In this document: in pieces, positions 1-6,832 of the stretch
Position numbering within the stretch: position 1 is the stretch's first letter
Layout of the letters: every line of letters begins with the position of its first letter
Source of the DNA: Methanomassiliicoccales archaeon
GTDB lineage: Archaea; Thermoplasmatota; Thermoplasmata; Methanomassiliicoccales; UBA472
Direction: 5' to 3'
DNA length: 8,011 bases
NCBI GenBank assembly: GCA_025457905.1
Contig: JALOTM010000031.1
Span: 1-8,011, forward strand
Notes under the pieces: generated by a model
Seen by the model: only the letters and a program-made list of their open reading frames with translations
Told to the model about the DNA's origin: nothing
Databases searched by the model: none
Translations under genes and position numbers: made by a program

Positions 1-2
1 TC

Positions 3-71
3 CAGCTCTTCTTCAACGAGTACGAGCTGGTGGACTGGAAGCGCAGCGTCGACGCCTGGCTCTTCGAGTGA
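3..71 (+). CDS. 3' end of an unidentified gene (partial)
   Basis: An open frame enters from the left edge and ends with TGA at 69-71, giving 22 residues (QLFFNEYELVDWKRSVDAWL, then FE). Nearly all codons end in G or C, as in the neighbouring genes, which supports real coding. The tail is acidic and aromatic-rich and looks like a folded C-terminus, but too little is visible to assign a family. It is on the same strand as infB, 124 bases upstream, with a pyrimidine-rich tract in between, so it is probably a separate transcription unit. I do not recognise it. Confidence 0.6.
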   Translation, partial: QLFFNEYELVDWKRSVDAWLFE

Positions 72-94
72 AGGCAAACATCTTCCAACCATCC

Positions 95-112
95 ATTTTT
101 CCTTTCTTTCCT
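95..112 (+). terminator. Pyrimidine/oligo-T tract, possible archaeal terminator
   Basis: A T5 run (96-100) followed by further T-rich pyrimidines lies about 25 bases after the stop of the upstream partial gene. Archaeal RNA polymerase commonly terminates at oligo-T on the non-template strand without needing a hairpin, and I see no strong hairpin here. The position suits an end signal for the upstream gene. The T-runs are short and interrupted, so this is tentative. Confidence 0.35.
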
Positions 113-195
113 GCTAAGCCGAGCTCCCCTCAGAATCTGCGAGCAGCATCCCATTCACCCCTGTCCTGGCGATTCCGGAAAGGTACTAATACGCC

Positions 196-1962
196 ATGCC
201 TAATCCCACGGTAATGACCAACAGGCAGCCCATCGTCAGCGTGCTGGGCCATGTGGACCATGGCAAGACCAGCCTGCTAGACTACATCAGGGGTACGGCT
301 GTCTGGAGGGGTGAGGCGGGCTACATCACGCAGCACATCGGCGCGACGGAAGTGCCCCTGGACCACATATACAAGGTGTGCGGCCCGCTCATCGGCAAGA
401 GGCAGTTCAACGTGCCCGGGCTGCTTTTCATCGACACCCCCGGCCATCACGCCTTCACCACCCTGCGCGCCCGAGGGGGCTCGCTGGCGGACCTGGCCGT
501 CCTGGTGGTGGACATCAACGAGGGGCTGAAGCCGCAGACCATCGAGTCCATGAACATCCTGCGCAAGTACAAGACGCCCTTCGTCATCGTGCTCAACAAG
601 ATCGACCTGGTGCAGGGCTGGAGGTCGGAGAAGGGCGCTCCCTTCATACTCAACATGCGCAACCAGACCGAGGAGGCCGTGGCCGCCTTCGAGGAGAAGA
701 TGTACAAGGTCATCGAGCGCTTCTCCATGGAGGGCTTCTCCGCCGACCGCTACGACCGCATCGAGGACTTCACGCGCAACATCGCCCTCATCCCGGCCAG
801 CGCCAAGACCGGGGAGGGGGTGCCCGACCTCCTGCTGGTGCTCATCGGCCTGGCCCAGAGGTTCCTGGAGGCCCAGCTGACCACCGAGGAGGGCCCGGCC
901 AAGGGCACCATCCTGGAGGTCAAGGAGGAGAAGGGCCTGGGCCCGACCATCGACGTCATCATCTACTCGGGCACGCTGGCCAAGGGGGACCAGGTGGCGC
1001 TGGGCACGAGGACGCATCCGCTCATCACCAAGGTCAAGGCCATCCTCAAGCCCCGGCCCTTGGACGAGATCCGCGACCCACGCGACAAGTTCGACTCGGT
1101 GGACGAGATCCACGCCGCGGCCGGCGTCAAGCTGCTCTGCCAGAGCCTGGAGGGCGTGGTGGCGGGGGCGCCGCTGCGGGCCCTCAAGGGCAACCGCAGC
1201 AAGATCCTGGAGGAGATCGCCCAGGAGACCAAGGTCAACATCCAGGTGGCGGACGCGGGCATATACATCAAGGCGGACGCGCTGGGCTCCCTGGAGGCCT
1301 TGGCCTTCGAGGCCGACCGGGCGCAGATACCCATCCGCAAGTACGAGGTCGGCGACATATCCCGCCGCGACCTGATCGAGGCCTCGTCGCACACCGACCC
1401 CCTGCACAAGGCCATCCTGGCCTTCAACATCGCCATGCTCCCGGACGCCAAGGAGGCCCTGCCCGGCTACCCGGTGAAGGTGTTCCTGAACAACGTGGTC
1501 TACGGCCTCATCGACGACTACAAGGCCTGGGTGGCGGAGGAGAAGCGCAAGGCCGAGGAGGCCAAGCGCGGCCTGGTGGCCTTCCCGGGCAAGGTGAGGC
1601 TCCTGCCCAACTGCGTCTTCCGCATCAGCAAGCCGGCCATCGTGGGGGTGCGCGTGCTGGGGGGGAGGATCCGAACCGGCCAGACCCTGCTGGACAGGGA
1701 GGGCAACGACATCGGCAAGGTGCGCTCCATCCGCTCCGGCGAGGACCCCCAGAAGGAGGCCATCGCCGGGCAGGAGGTGGCCGTGGCCATCGAGGGCCCG
1801 ACCATCGGCCGGCAGGTCGACGTGGAGGACGTGCTGTGGGTGGACATCCTGGAGAGCGAGGTCCAGGGCATCTCCGACTACGACCTGAACACGGACGAGC
1901 GCATGGTGCTGGACGAGCTCATCGACATCAAGCGCAAGAAGGACAAGTTCTGGGGAATGTAG
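196..1962 (+). CDS. infB: Translation initiation factor aIF5B (IF2-like GTPase)
   Basis: The 588-residue protein is the archaeal counterpart of eIF5B/IF2, a GTPase that promotes ribosomal subunit joining and initiator-tRNA positioning in the cytoplasm. The GTPase motifs are all present in order: P-loop GHVDHGKT at 18-25, switch I GATEVP with Thr51, DTPGH at 80-84, NKID at 134-137 and SAK at 202-204. A beta-barrel domain II follows (about 236-340), then the domain III region (about 345-450), a charged helix near 505-520 and domain IV. The protein ends in an acidic/basic helix finishing KRKKDKFWGM, typical of archaeal aIF5B. Length is close to the usual archaeal size of about 600, with no bacterial IF2 N-terminal extension and no intein in the P-loop. 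ATG 196 is chosen because a weak AAAGGT lies upstream; ATG 214 is possible but lacks a ribosome-binding sequence. It appears to be transcribed alone. Confidence 0.97.
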   Translation: MPNPTVMTNRQPIVSVLGHVDHGKTSLLDYIRGTAVWRGEAGYITQHIGATEVPLDHIYKVCGPLIGKRQFNVPGLLFIDTPGHHAFTTLRARGGSLADLAVLVVDINEGLKPQTIESMNILRKYKTPFVIVLNKIDLVQGWRSEKGAPFILNMRNQTEEAVAAFEEKMYKVIERFSMEGFSADRYDRIEDFTRNIALIPASAKTGEGVPDLLLVLIGLAQRFLEAQLTTEEGPAKGTILEVKEEKGLGPTIDVIIYSGTLAKGDQVALGTRTHPLITKVKAILKPRPLDEIRDPRDKFDSVDEIHAAAGVKLLCQSLEGVVAGAPLRALKGNRSKILEEIAQETKVNIQVADAGIYIKADALGSLEALAFEADRAQIPIRKYEVGDISRRDLIEASSHTDPLHKAILAFNIAMLPDAKEALPGYPVKVFLNNVVYGLIDDYKAWVAEEKRKAEEAKRGLVAFPGKVRLLPNCVFRISKPAIVGVRVLGGRIRTGQTLLDREGNDIGKVRSIRSGEDPQKEAIAGQEVAVAIEGPTIGRQVDVEDVLWVDILESEVQGISDYDLNTDERMVLDELIDIKRKKDKFWGM

Positions 1963-2154
1963 ATCCGCTGGCACATCAATCATTTGGGCAGATCCTTGGC
2001 GACCCTGGGCCGGGGGCGCTCCATCCTCCCTGTTCAACGACGAAGGAAGACCCATCCTCGCCTGAGGCCGCCTTCACCATTCATTCCGGGGCGCTGGGCG
2101 GTAAGACCTTCCAAGGATACTGGCTCCGTCATTGAGAGCTGACCTCGTGCTCGA

Positions 2155-2161
2155 TTTTTTT
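2155..2161 (+). terminator. T7 tract, likely infB terminator
   Basis: Seven consecutive T residues occur about 190 bases after the infB stop, in an otherwise GC-rich genome. An uninterrupted oligo-T on the coding strand is the standard archaeal termination signal. Only a weak 4-bp stem (GAGC/GCTC) precedes it. It separates infB from the sulfatase promoter region. Confidence 0.5.
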
Positions 2162-2242
2162 ACACAACGGAAAAGTTGCACGAAAAAAGTCACCTTTGAA
2201 TAATGGTCCGCAGGCCGACAGGCCTTAATGGAGCCGCTTCCG

Positions 2243-2293
2243 TCGAATGAGATGTATCGGTAATGACACCTCATCATTGGGCACCTCATTCGA
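2243..2293. repeat. Long imperfect inverted repeat with nested stem
   Basis: TCGAATGAGATG (2243-2254) and CACCTCATTCGA (2282-2293) are reverse complements at 11 of 12 positions, including an unbroken 9-bp outer part. Nested inside is a second exact dyad, AATGA (2262-2266) with TCATT (2274-2278). The element lies about 40 bases upstream of the TATA-like box, outside any gene. It could be a binding site for a dimeric regulator or a stem-loop of an unseen transcript. Function is unknown. Confidence 0.5.
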
Positions 2294-2330
2294 TCCGCCT
2301 ATTCCGCATCCATCCATTTAACTTAATAAC

Positions 2331-2338
2331 AAATATAT
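2331..2338 (+). promoter_or_regulatory. TATA-like box of the sulfatase operon
   Basis: AAATATAT lies in the most AT-rich part of the gap, with a further TTAATAAC directly upstream. An archaeal TATA box acts about 26 bases before the transcription start, which would place the start near 2360. That would give a leader of roughly 25 bases carrying the G-rich ribosome-binding site. No other good candidate is seen between infB and the sulfatase. The first base of the transcript is inferred. Confidence 0.45.
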
Positions 2339-2349
2339 GGAATCCCATC

Positions 2350-2368
2350 GAATCCATCATCTGGATTC
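2350..2368. promoter_or_regulatory. Perfect 7-bp inverted repeat at predicted transcription start (possible operator)
   Basis: GAATCCA (2350-2356) and TGGATTC (2362-2368) form an exact dyad around a 5-base centre. A related half-site, GAATCCCATC, lies directly upstream at 2340-2349 in direct orientation. The dyad sits between the TATA-like box and the ribosome-binding site, over the expected transcription start, where archaeal repressors often bind. A small leader hairpin is the alternative. Confidence 0.45.
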
Positions 2369-2371
2369 ATC

Positions 2372-2377
2372 GGGGGG
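2372..2377 (+). promoter_or_regulatory. G-rich ribosome-binding site that selects the GTG start
   Basis: A run of six G lies 6 bases before GTG 2384 but only 2 bases before the out-of-frame ATG 2380. The spacing favours the GTG. An in-frame TGA (2381-2383) directly precedes GTG 2384, so the sulfatase frame cannot begin any earlier. Confidence 0.6.
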
Positions 2378-2383
2378 AAATGA

Positions 2384-4756
2384 GTGAGCGAGAAAGAGCC
2401 AAAGGACAGGGCGCATCTGCCGATGCCGAACACGGTAGAACCGAAGCTGATCACCTATGACGCGAAGGACCCGGACACCAAGTTCCCGCCCATCGCGCAG
2501 CTGCGCCCTCCCCAGGGCGCGCCCAACATAATCATTGTGCTGCTGGACGACACGGGGTTCGGCGCCTCGAGCGCCTTCGGCGGTCCTTGCCGAACCCCGA
2601 GCGCCGAGAGGCTGGCCGCGGGAGGGCTGAAGTACAACCGCTTCCACACCACCGCGCTCTGCTCGCCGACGCGGCAGGCGCTGCTTACCGGGCGGAACCA
2701 CCACTCCGCCGGGATGGGAGGCATCACCGAGATAGCCACGGGGGCGCCTGGCTATTGCTCCGTCCTGCCCAACACCATGTCCCCCCTGGCGAACACGCTG
2801 AAGCTCAACGGCTACAGCACCGCCCAGTTCGGCAAGTGCCACGAGGTGCCGGTCTGGCAGGCGAACCCGGTCGGGCCCTTCGACTCCTGGCCTACCGGGG
2901 GAGGCGGCTTCGAGTACTTCTACGGGTTCATCGGCGGCGAGGCCAACCAGTGGTACCCGTCCCTTTATGAGGGGACCGTCCCGGTCGAGCCCAAGAGGAC
3001 GCCCGAGGAGGGCTACCACCTCATGGAGGACATGACCGACAAGGCCATAGCCTGGATAGGGCAGCAGAAGGCATTGGCCCCCGACAAGCCCTTCTTCGTC
3101 TATTTCGCTCCTGGCGCCACCCATGCCCCGCACCATGTTCCCAAGGAATGGGCTGACAAGTACAAGGGCAAGTTCGACCAGGGATGGGACAGGCTGCGCG
3201 AGGAGACCCTGGTCCGCCAGAAGCGCCTGGGGGTCGTCCCCCAGGACTGCGAGCTGACCCCGCGCCACCAGGAGATCCCGTCCTGGGAGGAGATGCCCAA
3301 GGAGCTCAAGCCCATCCTCACCCGCCAGATGGAGGTCTATGCCGGCTTCCTGGAGTTCACCGACCACCACATCGGCCGGCTGTTCGCCTCCTTGGAGAAG
3401 CTGCAGATCATGGACGACACGCTCATCTTCTACATCATCGGGGACAACGGCGCCTCTGCCGAGGGCACCATCAACGGCGCGTTCAACGAGATGGCCAACT
3501 TCAACGGCCTGGCCGACCTGGAGACGCCCGAGTTCCTGATGAAGCACCTGGACAAGCTGGGGGGGCCGGAGTCCTACAATCACTTCGCCGTAGGCTGGGC
3601 GCACGCCATGAACACCCCGTACCAATGGACCAAGCAGATAGCCTCCCATTGGGGAGGGACGCGCAACGGCACCATCGTCCACTGGCCCCGGGGGATAAGG
3701 AGCAAGGGGCAGGTCCGCTCCCAGTTCTGCCACGTGATAGATGTGGCCCCAACCATCCTCGAGGCTGCTGGCCTGCCCGAGCCGCTATCGGTGAACGGCA
3801 GGCAGCAGGACCCCATCGAGGGCGTGAGCATGCTGTACTCCTTCGACGATGCCAAGGTGCCGGAGAGGCACGAGACCCAGTACTTCGAGATGTTCGGCAA
3901 CCGCGGGATCTATCACAAGGGATGGTCCGCGGTGACGAAGCACGCCACCCCCTGGATACTGATGGGCCGTAAGACCATCCCCCTGGACGAGGACGTCTGG
4001 GAGCTCTACGATGGCACCAAGGATTGGAGCCAGGCCAGGGACCTTTCCAAGCAGATGCCGGATAAGCTGCGCGAGCTGCAAAGGCTGTGGCTGATCGAGG
4101 CCACCAGGCACAAGGTGCTGCCCATCGACGACCGCGTCGCCGAGAAGATGAACCCCGATACGGCCGGTCGGCCGGTGGTGGTCAAGGGAAATACCCAGAT
4201 CCTCTTCCCCGGGATGGGGCGCCTGGGCGAGAACAGCGTGCTGAACCTGAAGAACAAATCCCACGCCGTCACCGCCCAGATCGTCGTCCCGGAGTCCGGG
4301 GCGGAGGGAGTGATCATCGCCCAGGGGGCGAACATAGGCGGTTGGAGCCTGTATGCCAAGGACGGGAAGCTGAAGTACTGCTACAACGTCGCCGGCGTGC
4401 AGCGCTTCTTCGTGGAATCGAAGGGCCCCCTGCCGGCAGGGGAGCACCAGGTCCGCATGGAGTTCGCCTATGCCGGGGGAGGCCTGGGCAAGGGAGGCCG
4501 GGCATCGCTGTTCGTGGACGGAAAGAAGGTGGGGGAAGGGGAGATCCCCCTGACCCAGGCCATGATCTTCTCCACGGACGATGGTTGCGACATTGGCGAG
4601 GACGCCGGGGCCCCGGTATCCCCTGACTACCTCCCCAAGAAGAACGCCTTCAACGGCACCGTCAAGGGAGTGCAGCTGTCCATCGACCTGGAATCCAGCT
4701 CCGATCATCTGGTAAAGCCGGAGGACGCGGTCCGGATAGCTTTCGCGCGGCAATGA
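2384..4756 (+). CDS. Type I sulfatase (arylsulfatase, formylglycine-dependent)
   Basis: The 790-residue protein belongs to the alkaline-phosphatase-superfamily sulfatases, which hydrolyse sulfate esters to alcohol plus sulfate. Active-site residues can be placed against Pseudomonas AtsA: metal ligands Asp55-Asp56, the formylglycine motif CSPTRQALLTGR with Cys93 and Arg97, Lys151 and His153 in GKCHEVP, His247 in PGATHAPH, Asp354-Asn355 and probably Lys417. None is missing. The Cys-type motif needs conversion of Cys93 to formylglycine, and the maturase gene follows 58 bases later. Residues about 600-770 form a second, beta-rich domain like a concanavalin/LamG sandwich, as in the long (about 790-residue) bacterial arylsulfatases. 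There is no signal peptide or membrane segment: the N-terminus is MSEKEPKDRAHLPM and hydrophilic. The start is GTG, fixed by an in-frame stop just upstream and a G-tract; ATG 2423 is a weaker alternative. The substrate cannot be read from the sequence. Resemblance to a mainly bacterial subgroup suggests lateral transfer, which is inference. Confidence 0.95.
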   Translation: MSEKEPKDRAHLPMPNTVEPKLITYDAKDPDTKFPPIAQLRPPQGAPNIIIVLLDDTGFGASSAFGGPCRTPSAERLAAGGLKYNRFHTTALCSPTRQALLTGRNHHSAGMGGITEIATGAPGYCSVLPNTMSPLANTLKLNGYSTAQFGKCHEVPVWQANPVGPFDSWPTGGGGFEYFYGFIGGEANQWYPSLYEGTVPVEPKRTPEEGYHLMEDMTDKAIAWIGQQKALAPDKPFFVYFAPGATHAPHHVPKEWADKYKGKFDQGWDRLREETLVRQKRLGVVPQDCELTPRHQEIPSWEEMPKELKPILTRQMEVYAGFLEFTDHHIGRLFASLEKLQIMDDTLIFYIIGDNGASAEGTINGAFNEMANFNGLADLETPEFLMKHLDKLGGPESYNHFAVGWAHAMNTPYQWTKQIASHWGGTRNGTIVHWPRGIRSKGQVRSQFCHVIDVAPTILEAAGLPEPLSVNGRQQDPIEGVSMLYSFDDAKVPERHETQYFEMFGNRGIYHKGWSAVTKHATPWILMGRKTIPLDEDVWELYDGTKDWSQARDLSKQMPDKLRELQRLWLIEATRHKVLPIDDRVAEKMNPDTAGRPVVVKGNTQILFPGMGRLGENSVLNLKNKSHAVTAQIVVPESGAEGVIIAQGANIGGWSLYAKDGKLKYCYNVAGVQRFFVESKGPLPAGEHQVRMEFAYAGGGLGKGGRASLFVDGKKVGEGEIPLTQAMIFSTDDGCDIGEDAGAPVSPDYLPKKNAFNGTVKGVQLSIDLESSSDHLVKPEDAVRIAFARQ

Positions 4757-4804
4757 GGCGGGCCGACAAGGGTCCGGGGGCGAGCATGTCATCCATAGGT
4801 GGGG

Positions 4805-4809
4805 GGAGG
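4805..4809 (+). promoter_or_regulatory. Shine-Dalgarno GGAGG that supports the TTG start of the maturase
   Basis: GGAGG, inside a longer purine run, ends 5 bases before TTG 4815. ATG 4908, the next candidate, has no comparable sequence. This decides for the longer protein despite the rare start codon. Confidence 0.6.
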
Positions 4810-4814
4810 AGGGG

Positions 4815-6083
4815 TTGAGCTCCAAGGCCAAACAGCGCTCGAGGGCGGTGGCCCCGGTCCTCGACCGGCGCCCCAGGTACGACAAGGCCTTCCTCAGGAC
4901 CGACCATATGGCCGGGCTGACCGCTGGGGCGTTCCACATCCTCGCCAAGCCAAGAGGTGCGGTGTGCAACCTAGCCTGCAGGTACTGCTTCTATTCTAAA
5001 AAGGTGGACCTCTACCAGGGCTCCTCCTTCCGCATGTCAGAGGAGGTCCTGGAGAGCTATGTCCGGCAAGTGATCCAGGCCCACCAAGGCCCTGAGGTGG
5101 TGATCGCCTGGCAGGGAGGAGAGCCCACCCTGATGGGCCTGGACTTCTTCAGGAGGTCGATCGAGCTGGAGCGCAAATACGCTCGGCCTGGCCAGAAGGT
5201 CCTGAACACCATCCAGACCAACGGTACGCTGCTCGACGCCGAATGGTGCGCCTTCCTCCACGAGAACGATTTCCTGGTCGGCATCTCCATTGATGGGCCG
5301 GAGCATCTGCACGACCAGCTGCGGGTGGACGCCGCCGGAGGGCCGACGTTCAAAGAGGTGATGAGGGGCCTTCGCCTGCTACAGGAGCACAAGGTGGAGC
5401 ACAATGCCCTGGTGGCCATCAACTCCGTGAACGCCGCGCACCCGCTCCAGGTCTACCGGTTCCTCCGGGGGGAGGCTAGGATCCGCTACATCCAATTCAT
5501 CCCGGTGGTGGATCGGGTCCCAGGGACGGCCAAGGCCACCGAGGAGTCCGTCGCTCCTGGTAGTTTCGGGCGCTTCATGATGTGCGCCTTCGATGAGTGG
5601 ATGAGGAGGGACGTGGGCGAGGTCTTCGTGCAGGCCTTCGACGTCGCTCTGGCCAACTGGCACGGCGAACCTCCCAGCGTCTGCACTAACGCTCCCACCT
5701 GCGGCACCGCCCTGGCCCTCGAGCATAACGGGGACCTGTACTCCTGCGACCATTTCGTGGACGAGGGACACCTGCTGGGCAATATTCTGACCACCCCGAT
5801 GCTGGAGATGGTGTGCGGCGAGCGGCAGCTGAGGTTCGGGGCGGGCAAGGCCGTCCTTCCCAGGCCCTGTCTGGAATGCGATGTGCGCTTCGCCTGTAAC
5901 GGAGGATGCCCCAAGGATCGCTTCTCCACCACCCATGAGGGAGAGCCAGGCCTCAACTACCTATGCTCCGGCCTCAAGTCCTTCTACCATCATATCGATG
6001 CCCCCATGCGCATGATGAGCGAGCTGCTGCGGCAGGGTCGGGCGCCGTCCGAGATCATGGCCATGGCAGACAGGAAGGGATGA
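4815..6083 (+). CDS. Anaerobic sulfatase-maturating enzyme (radical SAM/SPASM)
   Basis: The 422-residue protein oxidises the active-site Cys of a sulfatase to formylglycine using S-adenosylmethionine and three [4Fe-4S] clusters, without oxygen. The radical SAM motif CNLACRYC gives Cys51, Cys55 and Cys58, and GGEPTL lies at 101-106. The C-terminal SPASM region has Cys290, 296, 311, 352, 355, 361, 365 and 384. This spacing matches the eight auxiliary-cluster cysteines of Clostridium perfringens anSME almost exactly. Asp312, right after Cys311, matches that enzyme's catalytic Asp277. The substrate is presumably the sulfatase encoded just upstream on the same strand, very likely in one operon. 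Start: TTG 4815 with a strong Shine-Dalgarno. It adds a 31-residue basic N-terminus not typical of the family; its codons are GC-ending like the rest, so it appears coding. ATG 4908 would give a standard-length enzyme. The stop lies only 3 bases from the stop of the converging gene. Confidence 0.95.
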   Translation: MSSKAKQRSRAVAPVLDRRPRYDKAFLRTDHMAGLTAGAFHILAKPRGAVCNLACRYCFYSKKVDLYQGSSFRMSEEVLESYVRQVIQAHQGPEVVIAWQGGEPTLMGLDFFRRSIELERKYARPGQKVLNTIQTNGTLLDAEWCAFLHENDFLVGISIDGPEHLHDQLRVDAAGGPTFKEVMRGLRLLQEHKVEHNALVAINSVNAAHPLQVYRFLRGEARIRYIQFIPVVDRVPGTAKATEESVAPGSFGRFMMCAFDEWMRRDVGEVFVQAFDVALANWHGEPPSVCTNAPTCGTALALEHNGDLYSCDHFVDEGHLLGNILTTPMLEMVCGERQLRFGAGKAVLPRPCLECDVRFACNGGCPKDRFSTTHEGEPGLNYLCSGLKSFYHHIDAPMRMMSELLRQGRAPSEIMAMADRKG

Positions 6084-6086
6084 GGC

Positions 6087-6752
6087 TCAGCTCCGCTTCC
6101 CGCACCGGGGGCAATCGTGGTCGAACATGGCCATGGCCGCACCGCAATGGGGGCAGTTCCTCATTTCCAGGCTGGCGCTGCCAGGCTCACCCAGCCCCTT
6201 GCCCTTCCTCTGCCTGAGCATGAAATATAGGACTACGGCCGCCAGCCCCAGGAACCCAGCCGCCATCAGCGGCAGGGCCCACTCGAACCCCTGGTCCTCT
6301 ATCAGCTCGGCGCTGCCTAGCCCGATGCTGTAGCTCACCGTCACCTGGCCGTCAGGGGTGGCGCCCCCGAAGGGCAGCAGGGTGTTGTCCAGGACGAGGT
6401 AGTACTCCTGTCCGATGGCAAGGTCCATGAAGACATCGGCCCCGGAGGTGGCATTCAGCGCCGATCCGGGGATGCAGGAGACGTTCCCCCCGGCCCGGTA
6501 GGCGTGGTAATCGTTCACATCCAAGAGGATTAGGTCCGCCTCCCTCCCACCCTTTTCCTCGAAGGAATAGGCCACCGGTGTACCATCCAAGGGGGAGAAG
6601 TGCGCCAGCACCGAGAACTGCCCGGCCGCGACCGTCGTCTCCCCCTCCAAAGTGGGGACGAAGGACACCATGGCGCCCTCGGCACCGCCAGCGGCGGACG
6701 CGAGTACGAGAAGGGCCACAAGCGCTCCAGGGACCTTGCTCCATCCGCTCAT
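6087..6752 (-). CDS. Secreted-domain/single-TM/zinc-ribbon membrane protein, paralogue 1
   Basis: The 221-residue protein has no known function. It begins with a signal peptide (hydrophobic core about 8-22, small residues to about 27). A beta-rich external domain covers about 28-150 and includes DLILLDVNDYHAY and EYYLVLDNTLLPFGGATPDG. One membrane span (about 157-179) is followed by a basic RQRKGKG stretch, which places the C-terminus inside the cell. The end is a zinc ribbon with Cys200, 203, 214 and 217 (CxxC-10-CxxC). ATG 6752 is chosen over the longer frame to 6902 because it opens with the signal peptide and follows GAGG at good spacing; the extension would run into the next gene. It shares architecture and motifs with the two genes upstream on the same strand. 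A surface sensor or membrane adaptor is possible, but this is inference. Confidence 0.85.
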   Translation of the reverse strand: MSGWSKVPGALVALLVLASAAGGAEGAMVSFVPTLEGETTVAAGQFSVLAHFSPLDGTPVAYSFEEKGGREADLILLDVNDYHAYRAGGNVSCIPGSALNATSGADVFMDLAIGQEYYLVLDNTLLPFGGATPDGQVTVSYSIGLGSAELIEDQGFEWALPLMAAGFLGLAAVVLYFMLRQRKGKGLGEPGSASLEMRNCPHCGAAMAMFDHDCPRCGKRS

Positions 6753-6784
6753 CTCTCCGCCTCGGCACCTTAGCTGCCGGGGAT

Positions 6785-6800
6785 GGCAAATAGGTTTGCC
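6785..6800 (-). promoter_or_regulatory. Palindromic promoter element of paralogue 1
   Basis: GGCAAA (6785-6790) and TTTGCC (6795-6800) form an exact 6-bp dyad with a 4-base centre. Read on the minus strand the centre is CCTATTTGC, a weak TATA-like sequence about 38 bases before ATG 6752. The same layout (GGCAAA, then CCT and T-rich bases) precedes paralogue 2. It could be a TATA box overlapped by a regulator site. Confidence 0.35.
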
Positions 6801-6832
6801 CGGCGGGGTCAGCAACCATGGTCCAGGAACGC

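Larger units (their letters stand above)
1963..2383. other. Gene-free region between infB and the sulfatase
   Basis: This 421-base gap holds no convincing gene. The first 190 bases are GC-rich, have no good start codon or recognisable RNA gene, and look like a 3' untranslated region of infB ending in a T7 tract. From about 2150 onward the composition becomes clearly AT-richer than the surrounding genes. That part holds a long imperfect dyad (2243-2293), a TATA-like box (2331-2338) and an inverted repeat (2350-2368). It also contains two short direct repeats: TAATGG at 2201 and 2226, and CACCTCAT at 2267 and 2282. It reads as the regulatory region of the sulfatase operon. Confidence 0.6.

Noticed and set aside
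277..2055. A 592-codon open frame antisense to infB
   Set aside because: It is a mirror of GC-rich codon use in aIF5B: its protein is low-complexity Leu/Gly/Val/His/Asp with no domain pattern, and the opposite strand encodes an unmistakable aIF5B.
2074..2289. A 71-codon minus-strand frame in the infB-sulfatase gap
   Set aside because: Composition is unlike coding here, there is no Shine-Dalgarno or domain pattern, and it overlaps the terminator and dyad.
2247..2321. A 24-codon plus-strand frame (ATG 2247 to TAA 2321) inside the dyad
   Set aside because: Very short, AT-rich and lacking a ribosome-binding site; it reads through the inverted repeat.
2380..2460. ATG 2380 just before the sulfatase as a start or a frameshifted N-terminus
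   Set aside because: It is in another frame and stops after 26 codons; GTG 2384 has better spacing to the G-tract and continues into the conserved sulfatase.
4786..4818. A 10-codon leader frame before the maturase
   Set aside because: It overlaps the Shine-Dalgarno and start of the maturase, but there is no evidence of translation or attenuation.
2357..4969. Long antisense open frames over the sulfatase (2357-3733 and 3785-4969)
   Set aside because: They arise from GC-rich third positions of the sulfatase and show no recognisable motifs.
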